From Bacillota bacterium (GTDB lineage Bacteria > Bacillota > Clostridia > Acetivibrionales > DTU013): DNA of 64,000 nucleotides. The stretch lies in assembly GCA_023399355.1 (NCBI GenBank), contig JAEWQC010000349.1, forward strand, positions 7,867 through 71,866, in the 5' to 3' direction. The notes under the pieces are model-generated. The model did no database searches and had not been told where the DNA came from. It saw nothing but the letters and a program-made list of their open reading frames with translations. Below, piece by piece: positions 26,455-36,216 of this stretch. Position numbers and translations under genes: made by a program. The stretch's first letter is position 1; the number at the start of each line of letters is the position of its first letter.

Positions 26455-27174
26455 ATGAAGGTTCCTTCGACAGAGGTACAGAATAATTTCGGAAAGTATT
26501 TGAAAATTGCATCGGAATTGGAAGAGGTGATCGTAACCAGAAAGGGATACGAGGTCGCTAAAATAGTCCCCTGCGAGGAGAGATCCATTCTTGCGGAGGA
26601 AGCTGCAAATTACATATTCAACGATCGATGGAAAGTGAGCTATGAAGAATTTCTTAAAATGGTGGAGAACTCGGATCTGCGATATGAATATATCGACGGG
26701 GAGGTTTACCTGCTTTCCTCTCCTGTTTATAACCATCAGGCGTCTGTAGCAGAAATTTTCGCAACCTTTCACAACTGGTTCAAAGGAAAGAAATGCAGGC
26801 CTCTGACCTCTCCCTTTGATGTGACACTGGTAAAAAGCAAGGATAACATCAATGTTGTCCAGCCGGATATTATTGTCATCTGTGATACCGACAAGATTGA
26901 TGCATCCGGAAAATATAAGGGTGTGCCTGCACTTGCCGTGGAAGTCCTGTCCAGATCCACAAGGAGCAAGGATATGCTGAAAAAGCTTGATCTCTATATG
27001 CATACCGACGTCAGGGAATATTGGATAGTCGACCCTGATAAAAAGGAAGTCTCCATTTACAATTTCGAAAAGCAGGACATCTCGGATCATGATACCTGCA
27101 TCGGTGACATGACAGTAAAGTCAAAGGTTTTTGCAGGATTGGAAGTCAGGCTTGCAGATATATTTACATTTTGA
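26455..27174 (+). CDS. Phd/YefM-type antitoxin domain fused to Uma2-family nuclease domain
   Basis: A 239-residue protein. Residues 1-45 (MKVPSTEVQNNFGKYL, VIVTRKGYEVAKIVP) match the DNA-binding Phd/YefM antitoxin fold. The rest matches Uma2/DUF820, a PD-(D/E)XK-like putative endonuclease: YEYIDGEVYLLSSP near 84, QPDIIVICD near 141, PALAVEVLSRSTR near 162 and EYWIVDP near 192. The start is ATG after AAGGAGTGG. Uma2 proteins are abundant in cyanobacteria and some Firmicutes, with unknown targets. Fusing an antitoxin-like binder to them is not usual. Repeats in its promoter suggest self-control. Confidence 0.85.
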   Translation: MKVPSTEVQNNFGKYLKIASELEEVIVTRKGYEVAKIVPCEERSILAEEAANYIFNDRWKVSYEEFLKMVENSDLRYEYIDGEVYLLSSPVYNHQASVAEIFATFHNWFKGKKCRPLTSPFDVTLVKSKDNINVVQPDIIVICDTDKIDASGKYKGVPALAVEVLSRSTRSKDMLKKLDLYMHTDVREYWIVDPDKKEVSIYNFEKQDISDHDTCIGDMTVKSKVFAGLEVRLADIFTF

Positions 27175-27192
27175 ACCTTTAGAAAGTGGAAG

Positions 27193-27244
27193 GGATTACG
27201 AAGGTAATAAAATGATGATAGTAGATCATTAGTCGTGGTAATCC
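27193..27244. repeat. Nested inverted repeat between genes
   Basis: GGATTACGA pairs with TCGTGGTAATCC, with ATGAT/ATCAT nested inside. There is no T tract, so it is not an intrinsic terminator. It could be a regulator site or a small structured RNA. It lies 18 bp after the Phd-Uma2 stop. Confidence 0.35.
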
Positions 27245-27341
27245 ATATCATTTACCTGTATAATATATTTAATTGACAGACGCCGGGCTTTCAGACTTTT
27301 TTTGATAAGGCGCGGTAAAACAATAGAGGGAGAGGAATTGA

Positions 27342-28079
27342 TTGAATACAAAAAAAATATTGAAATTAGCCTGCTTGAATATTGTAATCATCGTGTTGGA
27401 TATTGCGTTATTCTCTCCCGGTTTTCTCGGTATCCGATTGAACGGGGCGGATGCATTAAGTACTGCGATAGGCGGTACTGCAATATTTGTCAGCCTTGCG
27501 GCGTTCGTCTACGGGAACTACAAGCTCCTTGCGCAAAAGGATAAAACATTACAGGCAAGAGATATCAACAATCTGGACGATTGTGTCCTTGCCCTGAAGC
27601 AGTCCTATGGAAAGAAAACCTTTGACCCCAGCATTACCACCGTATTGGACCAAATTGACAGACTCCGTAAAAAGAAGGAACGAATACGGGAATTCCTTCA
27701 ACAGAAATTTCGGGTGGTCGATACAGGATTTGAAAAATTCAATGAAACGATTACAGATGTGGAATATGTTTTCTATACGAATATCAAGGGTGTTATAAAT
27801 AAAATCAATGTTTTCGATGAAGAGGAATATGAAAAGGTCAAAAACAACGGCGGGTCGGGTGGATTATCCCCAAAGTATGTTGTATCACAGCAGAGCATAT
27901 ATAATGAGTATATCACCTTTGTAAAAAATGCACTGGATGCAAATGAAGAGATATTGCTGAAGATGGATGCCCTTTTGCTGGAGATATCAAGCTTCGACAG
28001 CTTTGAAGCCAGCGAAATCGAGAACATGAAAGAGATCAGGGAAATGGATCAATTGATCAAAAAATCAAAGTATTATTAA
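27342..28079 (+). CDS. Two-helix membrane protein paired with VWA protein
   Basis: A 245-residue protein starting at TTG after GGGAGAGG. Two membrane segments sit at residues 5-30 and 38-58, followed by a long charged, probably coiled cytoplasmic part (DQIDRLRKKKERIREFLQQ). I do not recognise the family with confidence. It ends 51 bp before the VWA gene, also a membrane protein, and the two are likely to work together. A transducer or anchoring role at the membrane is the most that can be inferred. Confidence 0.6.
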   Translation: MNTKKILKLACLNIVIIVLDIALFSPGFLGIRLNGADALSTAIGGTAIFVSLAAFVYGNYKLLAQKDKTLQARDINNLDDCVLALKQSYGKKTFDPSITTVLDQIDRLRKKKERIREFLQQKFRVVDTGFEKFNETITDVEYVFYTNIKGVINKINVFDEEEYEKVKNNGGSGGLSPKYVVSQQSIYNEYITFVKNALDANEEILLKMDALLLEISSFDSFEASEIENMKEIREMDQLIKKSKYY

Positions 28080-28130
28080 GAAATCAAAGGATTATAAAGT
28101 AATATTGTATAAGGGAGGATGGATAAATCC

Positions 28131-29825
28131 ATGTCTAACAATAAGTCGATCAAGACGATTGGAATCCTGCTGGGTATAACCATTGTAGTTTTCGGCCTGA
28201 TATACGGAGGCATTTCCATGACCAGGAATCTTGGGAAAAGTCAGAAAGTTGTGACGATGGAAAATGCAACGGATACCATGAACAAGCTTTATAGGAACAT
28301 CACAGTCAATATGGTCCCGGCCAGGAAAGAACAGGTCTCGATTGAAACGACCGATGTAAAGGATACTTTGCCGGACATTTCGAAATATCCGCCTCAGGTG
28401 GACAATACAACAGAGAATTATGTAGAGATATTTTCATCTACAGAAAAAGCGGGAGATAAAAAGGACGGTTGGCTGGTCGATACGGCGAAAGCCTTCAACA
28501 ATGCAAACATACAAGTGGACGGAAAGCCTGTATCCGTCAGGATCAGAGGGATTGCCTCGGGTCAGGGTACCGACTACATTACTTCGGGTAAATACCTGCC
28601 GGATGCTTTTACTCCTTCCAATGAACTTTGGGGAGCGATGATCAAAGCGAAAGGCGTCAATATATCGCTGGTTGAAAAAAGATTAGCAGGCAATGTGCCT
28701 GGTATCCTGCTGTCAAAAGAGAAGTACAAACAGCTCATGGATAAATATGGCGTCATCAACATCAAAACCGTCACGGATTCAGTTGCAGCAAATGAAATCG
28801 CGATGGGTTATACCAATCCCTTTGCCAGTTCGACAGGTCTTAATTTTCTCCTGTCTACGCTGAATACATTTGACAGTAAAGACCTGTTAAGTGATAAGGC
28901 GGTTCAGGGATTTGAAAAATTCCAAACGAATATTCCGTTTGTATCCTATACGACACTGCAGATGAGGGATTCAGCGCAGTCCGGCGTGCTGGACGGATTC
29001 ATACTGGAGTACCAGACCCTCATGAATACGCCTGAATTGAAAAATGATTATGTTTTTACTCCCTTTGGCGTAAGACATGACAGTCCCATGTATGCCATCG
29101 GAGATTTATCAACGGAAAAGAAGGAAATCCTGAATAAGTTTGATGCATTCTGTAAATCCGCAGAATCCCAGAAGCTGGCTACCGATTACGGATTTAACAA
29201 GCTGGATGATTATGTCCCCGAGTTGGGTGATATCAATGGGGATGTTATTTCCCAGGCGCAGAAGCTCTGGAAAGAAAAAAAAGACGCCAACAATCTGATA
29301 TCCGCGGTTTTTGTAGCGGATGTATCCGGCAGTATGGAGGGAGATCGCCTGGCCAATTTAAAGCAATCACTGCTCAACGGTTCCCAGTATATACGGAAAG
29401 ATACTTCCATTGGACTGGTCTCCTTTTCCACCGATGTAAACATTAATCTGCCAATTGCCAAATTCGACCTGAATCAACGGGCTTTGTTCACCGGAGCTGT
29501 GGAGGATCTGCAGGCAAATGGAAGTACTGCCATGTTCGACGCGATTATTGTAGCTTCCAAGATGCTGATCGAGGAAAAGGTGAAAGATCCGAATGCCAAG
29601 CTGATGCTGTTTGTCTTGAGCGATGGGGAAACCAATGCGGGTCATTCCCTTAAAGATGTACGCGATATGCTTCAGGTTTTCAAGATCCCGATCTATACAA
29701 TCGGCTATAACGCAGATATAGCAGCTTTGCAAAGTCTGTCCGATATTAATGAGGCCGCAAGTATCAATGCAGACTCGGAGGACGTTATTTACAAACTGAG
29801 CAGTCTGTTCAATGCGCAGATGTAA
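28131..29825 (+). CDS. Membrane-anchored solute-binding plus VWA domain protein
   Basis: A 564-residue protein. One N-terminal helix (GILLGITIVVFGLIYGG) anchors it outside. Residues of about 90-370 resemble a bacterial extracellular solute-binding fold (YITSGKYLPDAFTPSNELWG, SVAANEIAMGYTNP). A VWA domain near 390-560 carries the MIDAS motif DVSGSMEG, then T in GSTAMFD and the D of LSDGETN, so the metal site is complete. I use the ATG at 28131 because the ATG at 28119 touches the GGGAGG. It is probably a surface sensor or adhesion partner of the preceding membrane protein. The ligand is unknown. Confidence 0.75.
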   Translation: MSNNKSIKTIGILLGITIVVFGLIYGGISMTRNLGKSQKVVTMENATDTMNKLYRNITVNMVPARKEQVSIETTDVKDTLPDISKYPPQVDNTTENYVEIFSSTEKAGDKKDGWLVDTAKAFNNANIQVDGKPVSVRIRGIASGQGTDYITSGKYLPDAFTPSNELWGAMIKAKGVNISLVEKRLAGNVPGILLSKEKYKQLMDKYGVINIKTVTDSVAANEIAMGYTNPFASSTGLNFLLSTLNTFDSKDLLSDKAVQGFEKFQTNIPFVSYTTLQMRDSAQSGVLDGFILEYQTLMNTPELKNDYVFTPFGVRHDSPMYAIGDLSTEKKEILNKFDAFCKSAESQKLATDYGFNKLDDYVPELGDINGDVISQAQKLWKEKKDANNLISAVFVADVSGSMEGDRLANLKQSLLNGSQYIRKDTSIGLVSFSTDVNINLPIAKFDLNQRALFTGAVEDLQANGSTAMFDAIIVASKMLIEEKVKDPNAKLMLFVLSDGETNAGHSLKDVRDMLQVFKIPIYTIGYNADIAALQSLSDINEAASINADSEDVIYKLSSLFNAQM

Positions 29826-29859
29826 GTGAAAGTTCGTCCATCAATCACAGAAGTGAAAT

Positions 29860-29896
29860 AGACTTCTTGCAGTCAAGCGCTGCAGGGGGTCTTTTT
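29860..29896 (+). terminator. Intrinsic terminator after VWA gene
   Basis: The stem AGACTTCTTGCAG/CTGCAGGGGGTCT, with several G-T pairs and a 7-nt loop, is followed by TTTTTG, 35 bp after the stop. Confidence 0.8.
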
Positions 29897-30025
29897 GTTT
29901 ATAGGTTATCATCTATTTCATGTCGGTCAGGCATTGGGATTCCTGTTCGTATTATTTTTGTCTCCATAAAATCTTCACAACCATCTGCTATTATAAATAG
30001 ACAAATGCTAAGGAGGATCATAATA

Positions 30026-30550
30026 ATGGGCAATATGACAAAGAATATCAGAAACTCAAAACCCGCAAACGGCAGAAAAACGCCAAGAAAGTTGTATGCG
30101 GTTCTGGGAGCCGTTATTTTACTTATAACAGGGATTGTGTTGATAAAAGGTCTCCTGGACGGCGGCGGCAGCACTGTATCCGTAAACGGCGACCTGTTCA
30201 TAAAGAAAAGTGATGTCACCGAGACAGTCAGGTTCTATCCCTACAAAGCGGGAAGTGTAAGAATGGAAGTACTTGCTGTAAAAGCCGGCGATGGTACGAT
30301 CAGAACCGCATTCAACACCTGCCAGGTATGTTTCAATTCGGGTAAGGGTTATTACAAACAGCAGGGAGATACCCTGGTTTGCCAGAATTGCGGTAATGTT
30401 TTCAAAACGGATCAGGTGGAAAAGATCAAGGGTGGTTGTAATCCGGTGCCGGTTCTGGAAGAAAACAAGACGGATGATGGTACAAATATAACCATATCGA
30501 AGGATTTTCTGATAGAGAATAAAGAATTGTTTGGAAATTGGAAGAAGTAA
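30026..30550 (+). CDS. DUF2318 iron/metal-binding membrane protein
   Basis: A 174-residue protein with one membrane helix (AVLGAVILLITGIVLIKGLL) and an outer domain with two CxxC pairs: NTCQVCFNSGKGYY and LVCQNCGNVF. This is the DUF2318 pattern, often seen fused to or beside FTR1-type iron permeases, which are absent here. The start is ATG after AGGAGG. It is 76 bp upstream of a HMA-SafE-cupredoxin fusion, suggesting a role in periplasmic-side metal (probably iron or copper) handling. Confidence 0.78.
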   Translation: MGNMTKNIRNSKPANGRKTPRKLYAVLGAVILLITGIVLIKGLLDGGGSTVSVNGDLFIKKSDVTETVRFYPYKAGSVRMEVLAVKAGDGTIRTAFNTCQVCFNSGKGYYKQQGDTLVCQNCGNVFKTDQVEKIKGGCNPVPVLEENKTDDGTNITISKDFLIENKELFGNWKK

Positions 30551-30600
30551 TAACAAGGCAAAAGAGATCTCCCACCTCTATAGGTGGCGATGCGTTAGAA
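30548..30600 (+). repeat. Dispersed intergenic repeat, copy 4 (truncated)
   Basis: It overlaps the last base of the DUF2318 stop and keeps the left half only: ATAACAAGGC, then CTCCCACCTCTATAGGTGGCGA, a short hairpin. The AGGCGGTGAGCAT part is missing. Confidence 0.5.
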
Positions 30601-30626
30601 TAGGATCACGATTTGGAGGGGTCACT

Positions 30627-32573
30627 ATGGAACGGAAATTACTGCGCAAAGTCCTTCAAGTTGGAGGTATGTCATGCACCAGCTGTGAAATGAGAATAGA
30701 GAACAAACTCAAAAAACTTGAGGGAGTCCTGGAGGTAAAGGCTATCTACAGCAGCTCCAATGTCTATGTGACATATGACGCCAATGTTATTTTGCTGGAC
30801 AGGATTATCAAGGAGATTGAAATACTTGATTATACCGTAAAGAATAAAAACAACGGAAAGGCGAATATAGACAGTGGAAAGGTGAATATAGAAAGTGGAA
30901 AGGCAGATATAGAAAAAAATCCAGCAGAGATAAAACAGGACAAAGAGAAAATGGATGATAATTTATCCGTCACTCAACTGCTGGGCATCGGGATCATTAT
31001 TTTTGCCGCATATGTCATCATACGGAATACCATTGGGTTTGACTTTATTCCACAGGTCAAGCAAAACATGGGCTATGGGATTCTTTTTACAGTTGGCCTT
31101 ATCACATCCCTCCATTGTATTGCCATGTGCGGGGGAATCAATCTATCCCAGTGTGTCTCCTATAATTTTGGTGAAGGTGAACCCGGTAAAGCAGCCAGGA
31201 TGAAACCGAGCCTGATGTATAATACCGGAAGAGTCGTATCCTATACCGTATTGGGAGGGATTGCAGGGGCTATCGGCTCTGTTGTAAGCTTTTCAGGCGC
31301 GGCTAAAGGGATTGTTGCAATATTGTCCGGCATTTTCATGGTGATCATGGGTGTTAATATGTTGAATATCTTCCCATGGCTGCGAAAATTCAACCCCAGA
31401 ATGCCCAGATTCTTCGGCAACAGAATCTATCATAGCAACGGAAGGCATGGCCCATTTTATATAGGTATGCTGAATGGGTTAATGCCATGCGGGCCCCTAC
31501 AGGCCATGCAGATATACGCGCTTGGGACAGGCAGTGCATTGGCGGGCGCAGCATCGATGCTTTCCTTCAGTCTGGGGACATTGCCGCTCATGTTTGGATT
31601 TGGAGCCATCAGTTCCTTTATAAGCGGAAGATTTACACAACGGATGATGAAGGGGAGTGCCATGCTTGTAATGATCCTTGGCGTTATTCTGCTGAACAGA
31701 GGCCTGAACCTGTCCGGCATCAATCCGGGCGGGTCAGTACATGCTGCATCAGACACAAGCAATATTGCACAGGTAGACGGTGGCACACAGGCTGTGACAA
31801 CAAAACTGAAATCTGGAAAATACGCACCAATTGTCGTCCAAAAGGGCATCCTGGTAAAATGGACAATCACTGCGGCTTCAAGCGATCTCAACGGCTGCAA
31901 TGAAACGCTTACCATACCGAAATTCGGCATCTCGCAAAAGCTGGTGCCCGGAAACAACCTGATTGAATTTACCCCGGATGAGTCCGGTAACATTCCATAT
32001 ACTTGCTGGATGGGTATGATCAGCAGTAATATAAAGGTAGTTGATGATGTGACCAGGGTATTGGATGGTAATATTGCCCAAAAGGTGGCGCCCAACGCAT
32101 CAACCGGCATTGCAGAAAGCTCTGAAGACTGCTGTGGAGTGACGCCGCCACAGTTTGCCGGAGGAAAAATCCCAACGAAAGATATTCAGGTGGCGAAGGT
32201 GGAGAATGGCCAACAGCAAATTACCGTTACAGTGGATAACAATGGATATACACCAGCAGCTTTTGTAGTACAGAAAGGCGTACCTGTAAAAGTAAAGTTC
32301 AATACAGAGCAATTGAGAGGATGTAGTGCAACTGTCGTATTTCCTGAGTTCAACGGTCAGTTGGATCTGTCAAGTCAGAAAGAGACACCGGCTCTTCCGG
32401 CTGAAAAAGATTTTACATTTCAATGTGGTATGAATATGCTTCACGGGTATGTAAAAGTGGTAGATAATATAAAGGAGTTCAACATTGATCAGATAAGGAA
32501 AGAAATTAAGGAGTACAAACCCTCCGGCAGCAGTCCTGGCGGAAAATCAGACAACGAATGCTGCGTAGGATGA
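30627..32573 (+). CDS. HMA plus TauE/SafE plus double cupredoxin-like metal protein
   Basis: A 648-residue multi-domain membrane protein. Residues 8-70 form a heavy-metal-associated domain with the GMSCTSC metal site. A short Lys/Asp-rich repeat linker (ANIDSGKVNIESGKADIE) follows. A SafE/DsbD-like membrane core with about six helices covers 115-375 (SLHCIAMCGG, GLMPCGPLQ with paired Cys). The tail holds two cupredoxin-like domains with a Cys/Met site each: CNET...YTCWMGM and CSAT...FQCGMNM. The ATG follows GGAGGGG. The fusion puts a cytoplasmic copper-chaperone domain and exterior copper sites in one chain. It probably exports or reduces copper, given CopA and CopZ next door. Confidence 0.8.
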   Translation: MERKLLRKVLQVGGMSCTSCEMRIENKLKKLEGVLEVKAIYSSSNVYVTYDANVILLDRIIKEIEILDYTVKNKNNGKANIDSGKVNIESGKADIEKNPAEIKQDKEKMDDNLSVTQLLGIGIIIFAAYVIIRNTIGFDFIPQVKQNMGYGILFTVGLITSLHCIAMCGGINLSQCVSYNFGEGEPGKAARMKPSLMYNTGRVVSYTVLGGIAGAIGSVVSFSGAAKGIVAILSGIFMVIMGVNMLNIFPWLRKFNPRMPRFFGNRIYHSNGRHGPFYIGMLNGLMPCGPLQAMQIYALGTGSALAGAASMLSFSLGTLPLMFGFGAISSFISGRFTQRMMKGSAMLVMILGVILLNRGLNLSGINPGGSVHAASDTSNIAQVDGGTQAVTTKLKSGKYAPIVVQKGILVKWTITAASSDLNGCNETLTIPKFGISQKLVPGNNLIEFTPDESGNIPYTCWMGMISSNIKVVDDVTRVLDGNIAQKVAPNASTGIAESSEDCCGVTPPQFAGGKIPTKDIQVAKVENGQQQITVTVDNNGYTPAAFVVQKGVPVKVKFNTEQLRGCSATVVFPEFNGQLDLSSQKETPALPAEKDFTFQCGMNMLHGYVKVVDNIKEFNIDQIRKEIKEYKPSGSSPGGKSDNECCVG

Positions 32574-32628
32574 AGAACAGTCAGGGGTGGAATACTTGCA
32601 GATAAGTCAGGGGGCAGAAGTACAGATA

Positions 32629-32880
32629 GAAACAAGACGGAAACAAGACAGAAACAAGACAGAAGCAACACAGAAACAAGACAGAAGCAAGACAGAAACA
32701 AGACAGAAACAAGACGGAAACAAGACAGAAACAAGATAGAGACAAGATAAAAACAAGATAGAAACAGAATAAAAACAAGATAAAAACAAGACAGAAACAA
32801 GAAGGAAACAAGAAGGAAACAAGATGGAAACATGACAGAAACAAGATAGGGACAAGATAGGGACAAGATAGAAACAGCAC
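32629..32880. repeat. 11-bp tandem repeat, about 23 units
   Basis: Units of GAAACAAGACA, with variants such as GAAACAAGATA, GAAGCAAGACA and GGGACAAGATA, are repeated without interruption between the HMA-SafE fusion and copA. All three minus-strand frames are open through it, which is a by-product of an 11-bp unit rather than coding. One strand is almost purely A/G/C with very few T. Confidence 0.9.
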
Positions 32881-32918
32881 TCAAAAGAACAGTTACCGAA
32901 AATGAAGGATGTGATCAT

Positions 32919-35168
32919 ATGGTACAAAAGGAAACTTTAAATATTATTGGGATGACTTGCGCCGCATGTTCCGCGAGAATAGAAAAAAAACTGGGCAGGA
33001 TGGCCGGGATAAGTTCTGTGAATGTCAATCTGACGACACAGAAGGCGACAATAGAGTACAACCCTTCTGAAATCAAGATTTCGGAGATGCTCAATACGGT
33101 AAAATCACTGGGTTATGGTGCGGAAAGAGCGCAAGAGGTGACAGCTGACCGCGAAAAGGAACAGAGGGAAAAAGAGATCGAGAGCTTGAAAGTTTCGCTC
33201 CTGATTTCAATTATTCTAAGCTCTCCTCTTCTTTTAGCAATGATACTGTCTGTGCTTGGCATAAATGTACCCTTTCTCCACAACCCGTATTTCCAACTGG
33301 CTATCGCAACACCGATCCAGTTTGTGATCGGTTTCAGATTCTATAAGCATGCGTATTTTGCGCTCCGATCAAAAAGCGCGAATATGGACGTGTTGATTTC
33401 AATGGGAACATCAGCGGCCTATTTCTTCAGCCTTTACAATGTATTCTTTGAACCCCCGGTGATGGGCGGAATGAAGGATCTGTACTTTGAAGCGTCTGCC
33501 GTGATTATTACGCTTATTTTGTTGGGCAAATACTTTGAAGCGGCAGCAAAGGGGAAAACTTCGGAAGCCATTAAAAAATTGATGGGACTTCAGGCAAAAA
33601 CCGCCAGAGTTCTCAGAAGCGGTACCGAAGCAGATATCCCGATAGAAGAAGTTGAAGCCGGAGATATTGTTGTGGTAAGGCCCGGCGAAAAAATACCGGT
33701 GGATGGCAGGATTGTTGAAGGCAACTCCTCCATCGATGAATCCATGCTGACAGGAGAAAGTCTGCCGGTTGAGAAGAGGCCCGGTGACCCATGCATCGGT
33801 GCGACTATTAACAAATTCGGCACATTCAAATTCGAAGCCACCAAGGTAGGCAAGGATACTGTGCTTTCACAGATCGTAAAGATGGTGGAGGATGCGCAGG
33901 GCTCCAAAGCGCCCATACAGAAGATTGCCGACCAGGTATCAGGAATTTTTGTCCCCGTGGTAGTAGGAATAGCTCTGCTCACATTTCTAATCTGGCTGCT
34001 GGCAACCGGAGACCTTACCAAGGCAATCGTCAGTGCAGTTGCGGTACTGGTTATCGCTTGTCCGTGCGCACTGGGACTGGCTACGCCGACAGCGATCATG
34101 GTGGGTACAGGCAAAGGAGCTGAAAACGGGATTCTGATAAAAGGCGGCGAACATCTTGAAATGGCATATAAGCTGAATGTAGTAGTGCTGGACAAGACCG
34201 GCACAATAACAAAGGGACAGCCGGAGGTGACGGATATCATTACCCTGGGGGACATGGATAAATACGAGGTTTTAAGAATTGCTGCCATTTCCGAGAAAAA
34301 CTCCGAGCATCCGCTTGGCGCAGCCATTTCTGAAAAAGGGAAAAAGGAGTTTGCCACAATACCTGATCCTGACAGCTTCGAAGCAATTCCGGGCAGGGGG
34401 ATCAAAGCCGTCATTGAAGACAAGAATTACTATCTGGGGACACGAAAACTGATGTTTGAGCAATCACTGGATGTGGAATCCATCGAGCAAATGCTGGCCG
34501 GGCTTGAAGATGACGGCAAAACAGCGATGCTGATGGCTGCAGGGAATAAGCTTGAGGCAATCATCGCAGTTGCAGATACATTGAAGGAAAGTTCCGGGGA
34601 AGCAATCAAAGACCTGCAGGATATGGGCATCGAAGTATATATGATCACAGGTGACAATCAACGGACGGCAAATGCCATAGCGAAACAAGTTGGAATCAAA
34701 AATGTTCTCGCGGAAGTGTTGCCTGAGAATAAGGCACAGGAAGTTGAGAAGCTGAAAAGGTCCGGAAAGGTGGTTGCAATGGTTGGGGACGGCATCAATG
34801 ATGCTCCTGCGCTGGCAACCGCCGATATCGGAATGGCAATAGGAACCGGTACCGATGTTGCAATTGAGGCGGCAGACATCACGCTGATGAGAGGAGACCT
34901 TCGGACCATACCTTCAGCAATCAGACTTTCCCGAATGACGATGAGGAAGATCAAGCAGAATCTGTTCTGGGCATTCTTTTACAATATCATAGGAATCCCG
35001 TTTGCAGCGCTGGGATTTCTCAACCCGATGATTGCGGGCGGAGCAATGGCCTTCAGCTCGGTATCCGTAGTATCCAATTCATTGAGTCTGAAAAGCTTCA
35101 GACCTGATAATAAGCATCCGAGTCTGGAGGAATGGAAAAAGCAGAAGTGGATAAAAAATAATCATTGA
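32919..35168 (+). CDS. copA: Copper-exporting P-type ATPase
   Basis: A 749-residue P1B ATPase with one N-terminal HMA domain ([15 protein letters not shown]). It carries TGES for dephosphorylation, the metal-gate [10 protein letters not shown], the phosphorylated Asp in DKTGT, the HP locus in SEHPLG and GDGIND. These together indicate Cu(I) efflux. The ATG sits behind AAGGATG at 32903-32909. It is separated from its likely upstream partner by a 250-bp tandem repeat, and it is followed 59 bp later by the CopZ chaperone. No CsoR gene is close. Confidence 0.95.
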   Translation: MVQKETLNIIGMTCAACSARIEKKLGRMAGISSVNVNLTTQKATIEYNPSEIKISEMLNTVKSLGYGAERAQEVTADREKEQREKEIESLKVSLLISIILSSPLLLAMILSVLGINVPFLHNPYFQLAIATPIQFVIGFRFYKHAYFALRSKSANMDVLISMGTSAAYFFSLYNVFFEPPVMGGMKDLYFEASAVIITLILLGKYFEAAAKGKTSEAIKKLMGLQAKTARVLRSGTEADIPIEEVEAGDIVVVRPGEKIPVDGRIVEGNSSIDESMLTGESLPVEKRPGDPCIGATINKFGTFKFEATKVGKDTVLSQIVKMVEDAQGSKAPIQKIADQVSGIFVPVVVGIALLTFLIWLLATGDLTKAIVSAVAVLVIACPCALGLATPTAIMVGTGKGAENGILIKGGEHLEMAYKLNVVVLDKTGTITKGQPEVTDIITLGDMDKYEVLRIAAISEKNSEHPLGAAISEKGKKEFATIPDPDSFEAIPGRGIKAVIEDKNYYLGTRKLMFEQSLDVESIEQMLAGLEDDGKTAMLMAAGNKLEAIIAVADTLKESSGEAIKDLQDMGIEVYMITGDNQRTANAIAKQVGIKNVLAEVLPENKAQEVEKLKRSGKVVAMVGDGINDAPALATADIGMAIGTGTDVAIEAADITLMRGDLRTIPSAIRLSRMTMRKIKQNLFWAFFYNIIGIPFAALGFLNPMIAGGAMAFSSVSVVSNSLSLKSFRPDNKHPSLEEWKKQKWIKNNH

Positions 35169-35227
35169 GTATTGGGCTCTAATGTTGGTATATTATAAGA
35201 TAAAGAAATCATCGGGAGGAATAAATC

Positions 35228-35440
35228 ATGGCAAATGAAATTACTACTTTATCCGTTCAGGGCATGTCGTGCAGTCACTGCGAAGCCAGCATCAAAAAGG
35301 CTGTCGGTGATTTAAACGGTGTGGATAAGGTCACGGTTGATCTGAACACGAAAAAGGTGACGGTAGATTATGATCAGGAAAAGGTAGCTTTGCAAACAAT
35401 CAAGGATACAATAGAGGATCAGGGCTTTGAAGTAAGATAA
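35228..35440 (+). CDS. copZ: Copper chaperone
   Basis: A 70-residue HMA protein with the metal site GMSCSHC near residue 12 and the usual beta-alpha-beta-beta-alpha-beta pattern. It delivers Cu(I) to CopA. ATG follows GGGAGGA. A terminator closes the copper operon 23 bp after the stop. Confidence 0.95.
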   Translation: MANEITTLSVQGMSCSHCEASIKKAVGDLNGVDKVTVDLNTKKVTVDYDQEKVALQTIKDTIEDQGFEVR

Positions 35441-35463
35441 CATTTTGAATGATCCATTTAAAG

Positions 35464-35488
35464 GAGCTCCTTCCGAGGGAGCTTTTTT
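35464..35488 (+). terminator. Terminator of the copper operon
   Basis: The stem AGCTCC-TTCCGA-GGGAGCT is followed by six T. A longer frame of the next gene would run through it, which argues for the downstream start of the response regulator. Confidence 0.85.
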
Positions 35489-35516
35489 GAGTTTCATGAA
35501 ACGGGAGGGAATGGCA

Positions 35517-36215
35517 ATGGCAGGCGCCGGGAGAATATTGGTGGCGGATGACGAGATGAAGATTGTGGAAGTTGTCAGATCTTATCTTGAGAATAGCGGA
35601 TATGAAGTAAATGTTGCACATAACGGAAGGGACGCCATACAATTATTTGAAAAATGCAATCCTTTGTTGATCATTCTGGATCTAATGCTTCCTGACATGA
35701 CCGGTGAAGAGATCTGTAAAACGATCAGAAGAAAATCAAAAGTTCCGATTATCATGCTTACTGCCAAAATCGCGGAGGAAGATATCCTGAAAGGGCTGGA
35801 TATCGGAGCAGACGACTATGTAACAAAACCCTTCAGTCCCAGACAGCTTGTGGCGAGAGTGGCAGCCGTGCTAAGGAGATCGGAAGGCAATGACAAATCT
35901 AAAACAGAGATTCTTTCATTTAATCACGATGAACTTGTCATCCATACGAAAAAATACGAGATCAAAAGAAATCATGAGATTGTCAACCTTACCCCGATTG
36001 AATACAAGATGCTCGTAACGCTGGCCAGATATCCGGCAAAGGTATTTACACGGGAGGAACTGATCACCATCGTTCTGGGGGAAGACTTTGACGGTTATGA
36101 CAGAACGGTTGACACTCATATTAAGAACTTAAGGCAAAAGATCGAGCATGATTCGAAAGCTCCCGTATATATTCTGACTGTCCATGGAATCGGTTACAGA
36201 TTTGGAGGTGAGTAG
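35517..36215 (+). CDS. OmpR-family response regulator
   Basis: A 232-residue protein with a receiver domain (acidic pair in VADDE near residue 11, phospho-acceptor Asp in LDLMLPD, Lys in YVTKPFS) and a winged-helix DNA-binding domain (TPIEYKMLVTLARYP, YDRTVDTHIKNLRQKI). I chose the ATG at 35517, 8 nt after GGGAGG. The histidine kinase starts immediately after its stop. Its targets might include the M23 peptidase downstream, whose promoter region carries 11-bp-spaced direct repeats typical for this family. Confidence 0.93.
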   Translation: MAGAGRILVADDEMKIVEVVRSYLENSGYEVNVAHNGRDAIQLFEKCNPLLIILDLMLPDMTGEEICKTIRRKSKVPIIMLTAKIAEEDILKGLDIGADDYVTKPFSPRQLVARVAAVLRRSEGNDKSKTEILSFNHDELVIHTKKYEIKRNHEIVNLTPIEYKMLVTLARYPAKVFTREELITIVLGEDFDGYDRTVDTHIKNLRQKIEHDSKAPVYILTVHGIGYRFGGE

Positions 36216-36216
36216 C

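Noticed and set aside
32489..32927. Three overlapping minus-strand ORFs of about 100-130 codons rich in Phe/Leu/Cys/Ser
   Set aside because: They are translations of the 11-bp tandem repeat, which leaves all three frames open. No ribosome site or family is present.
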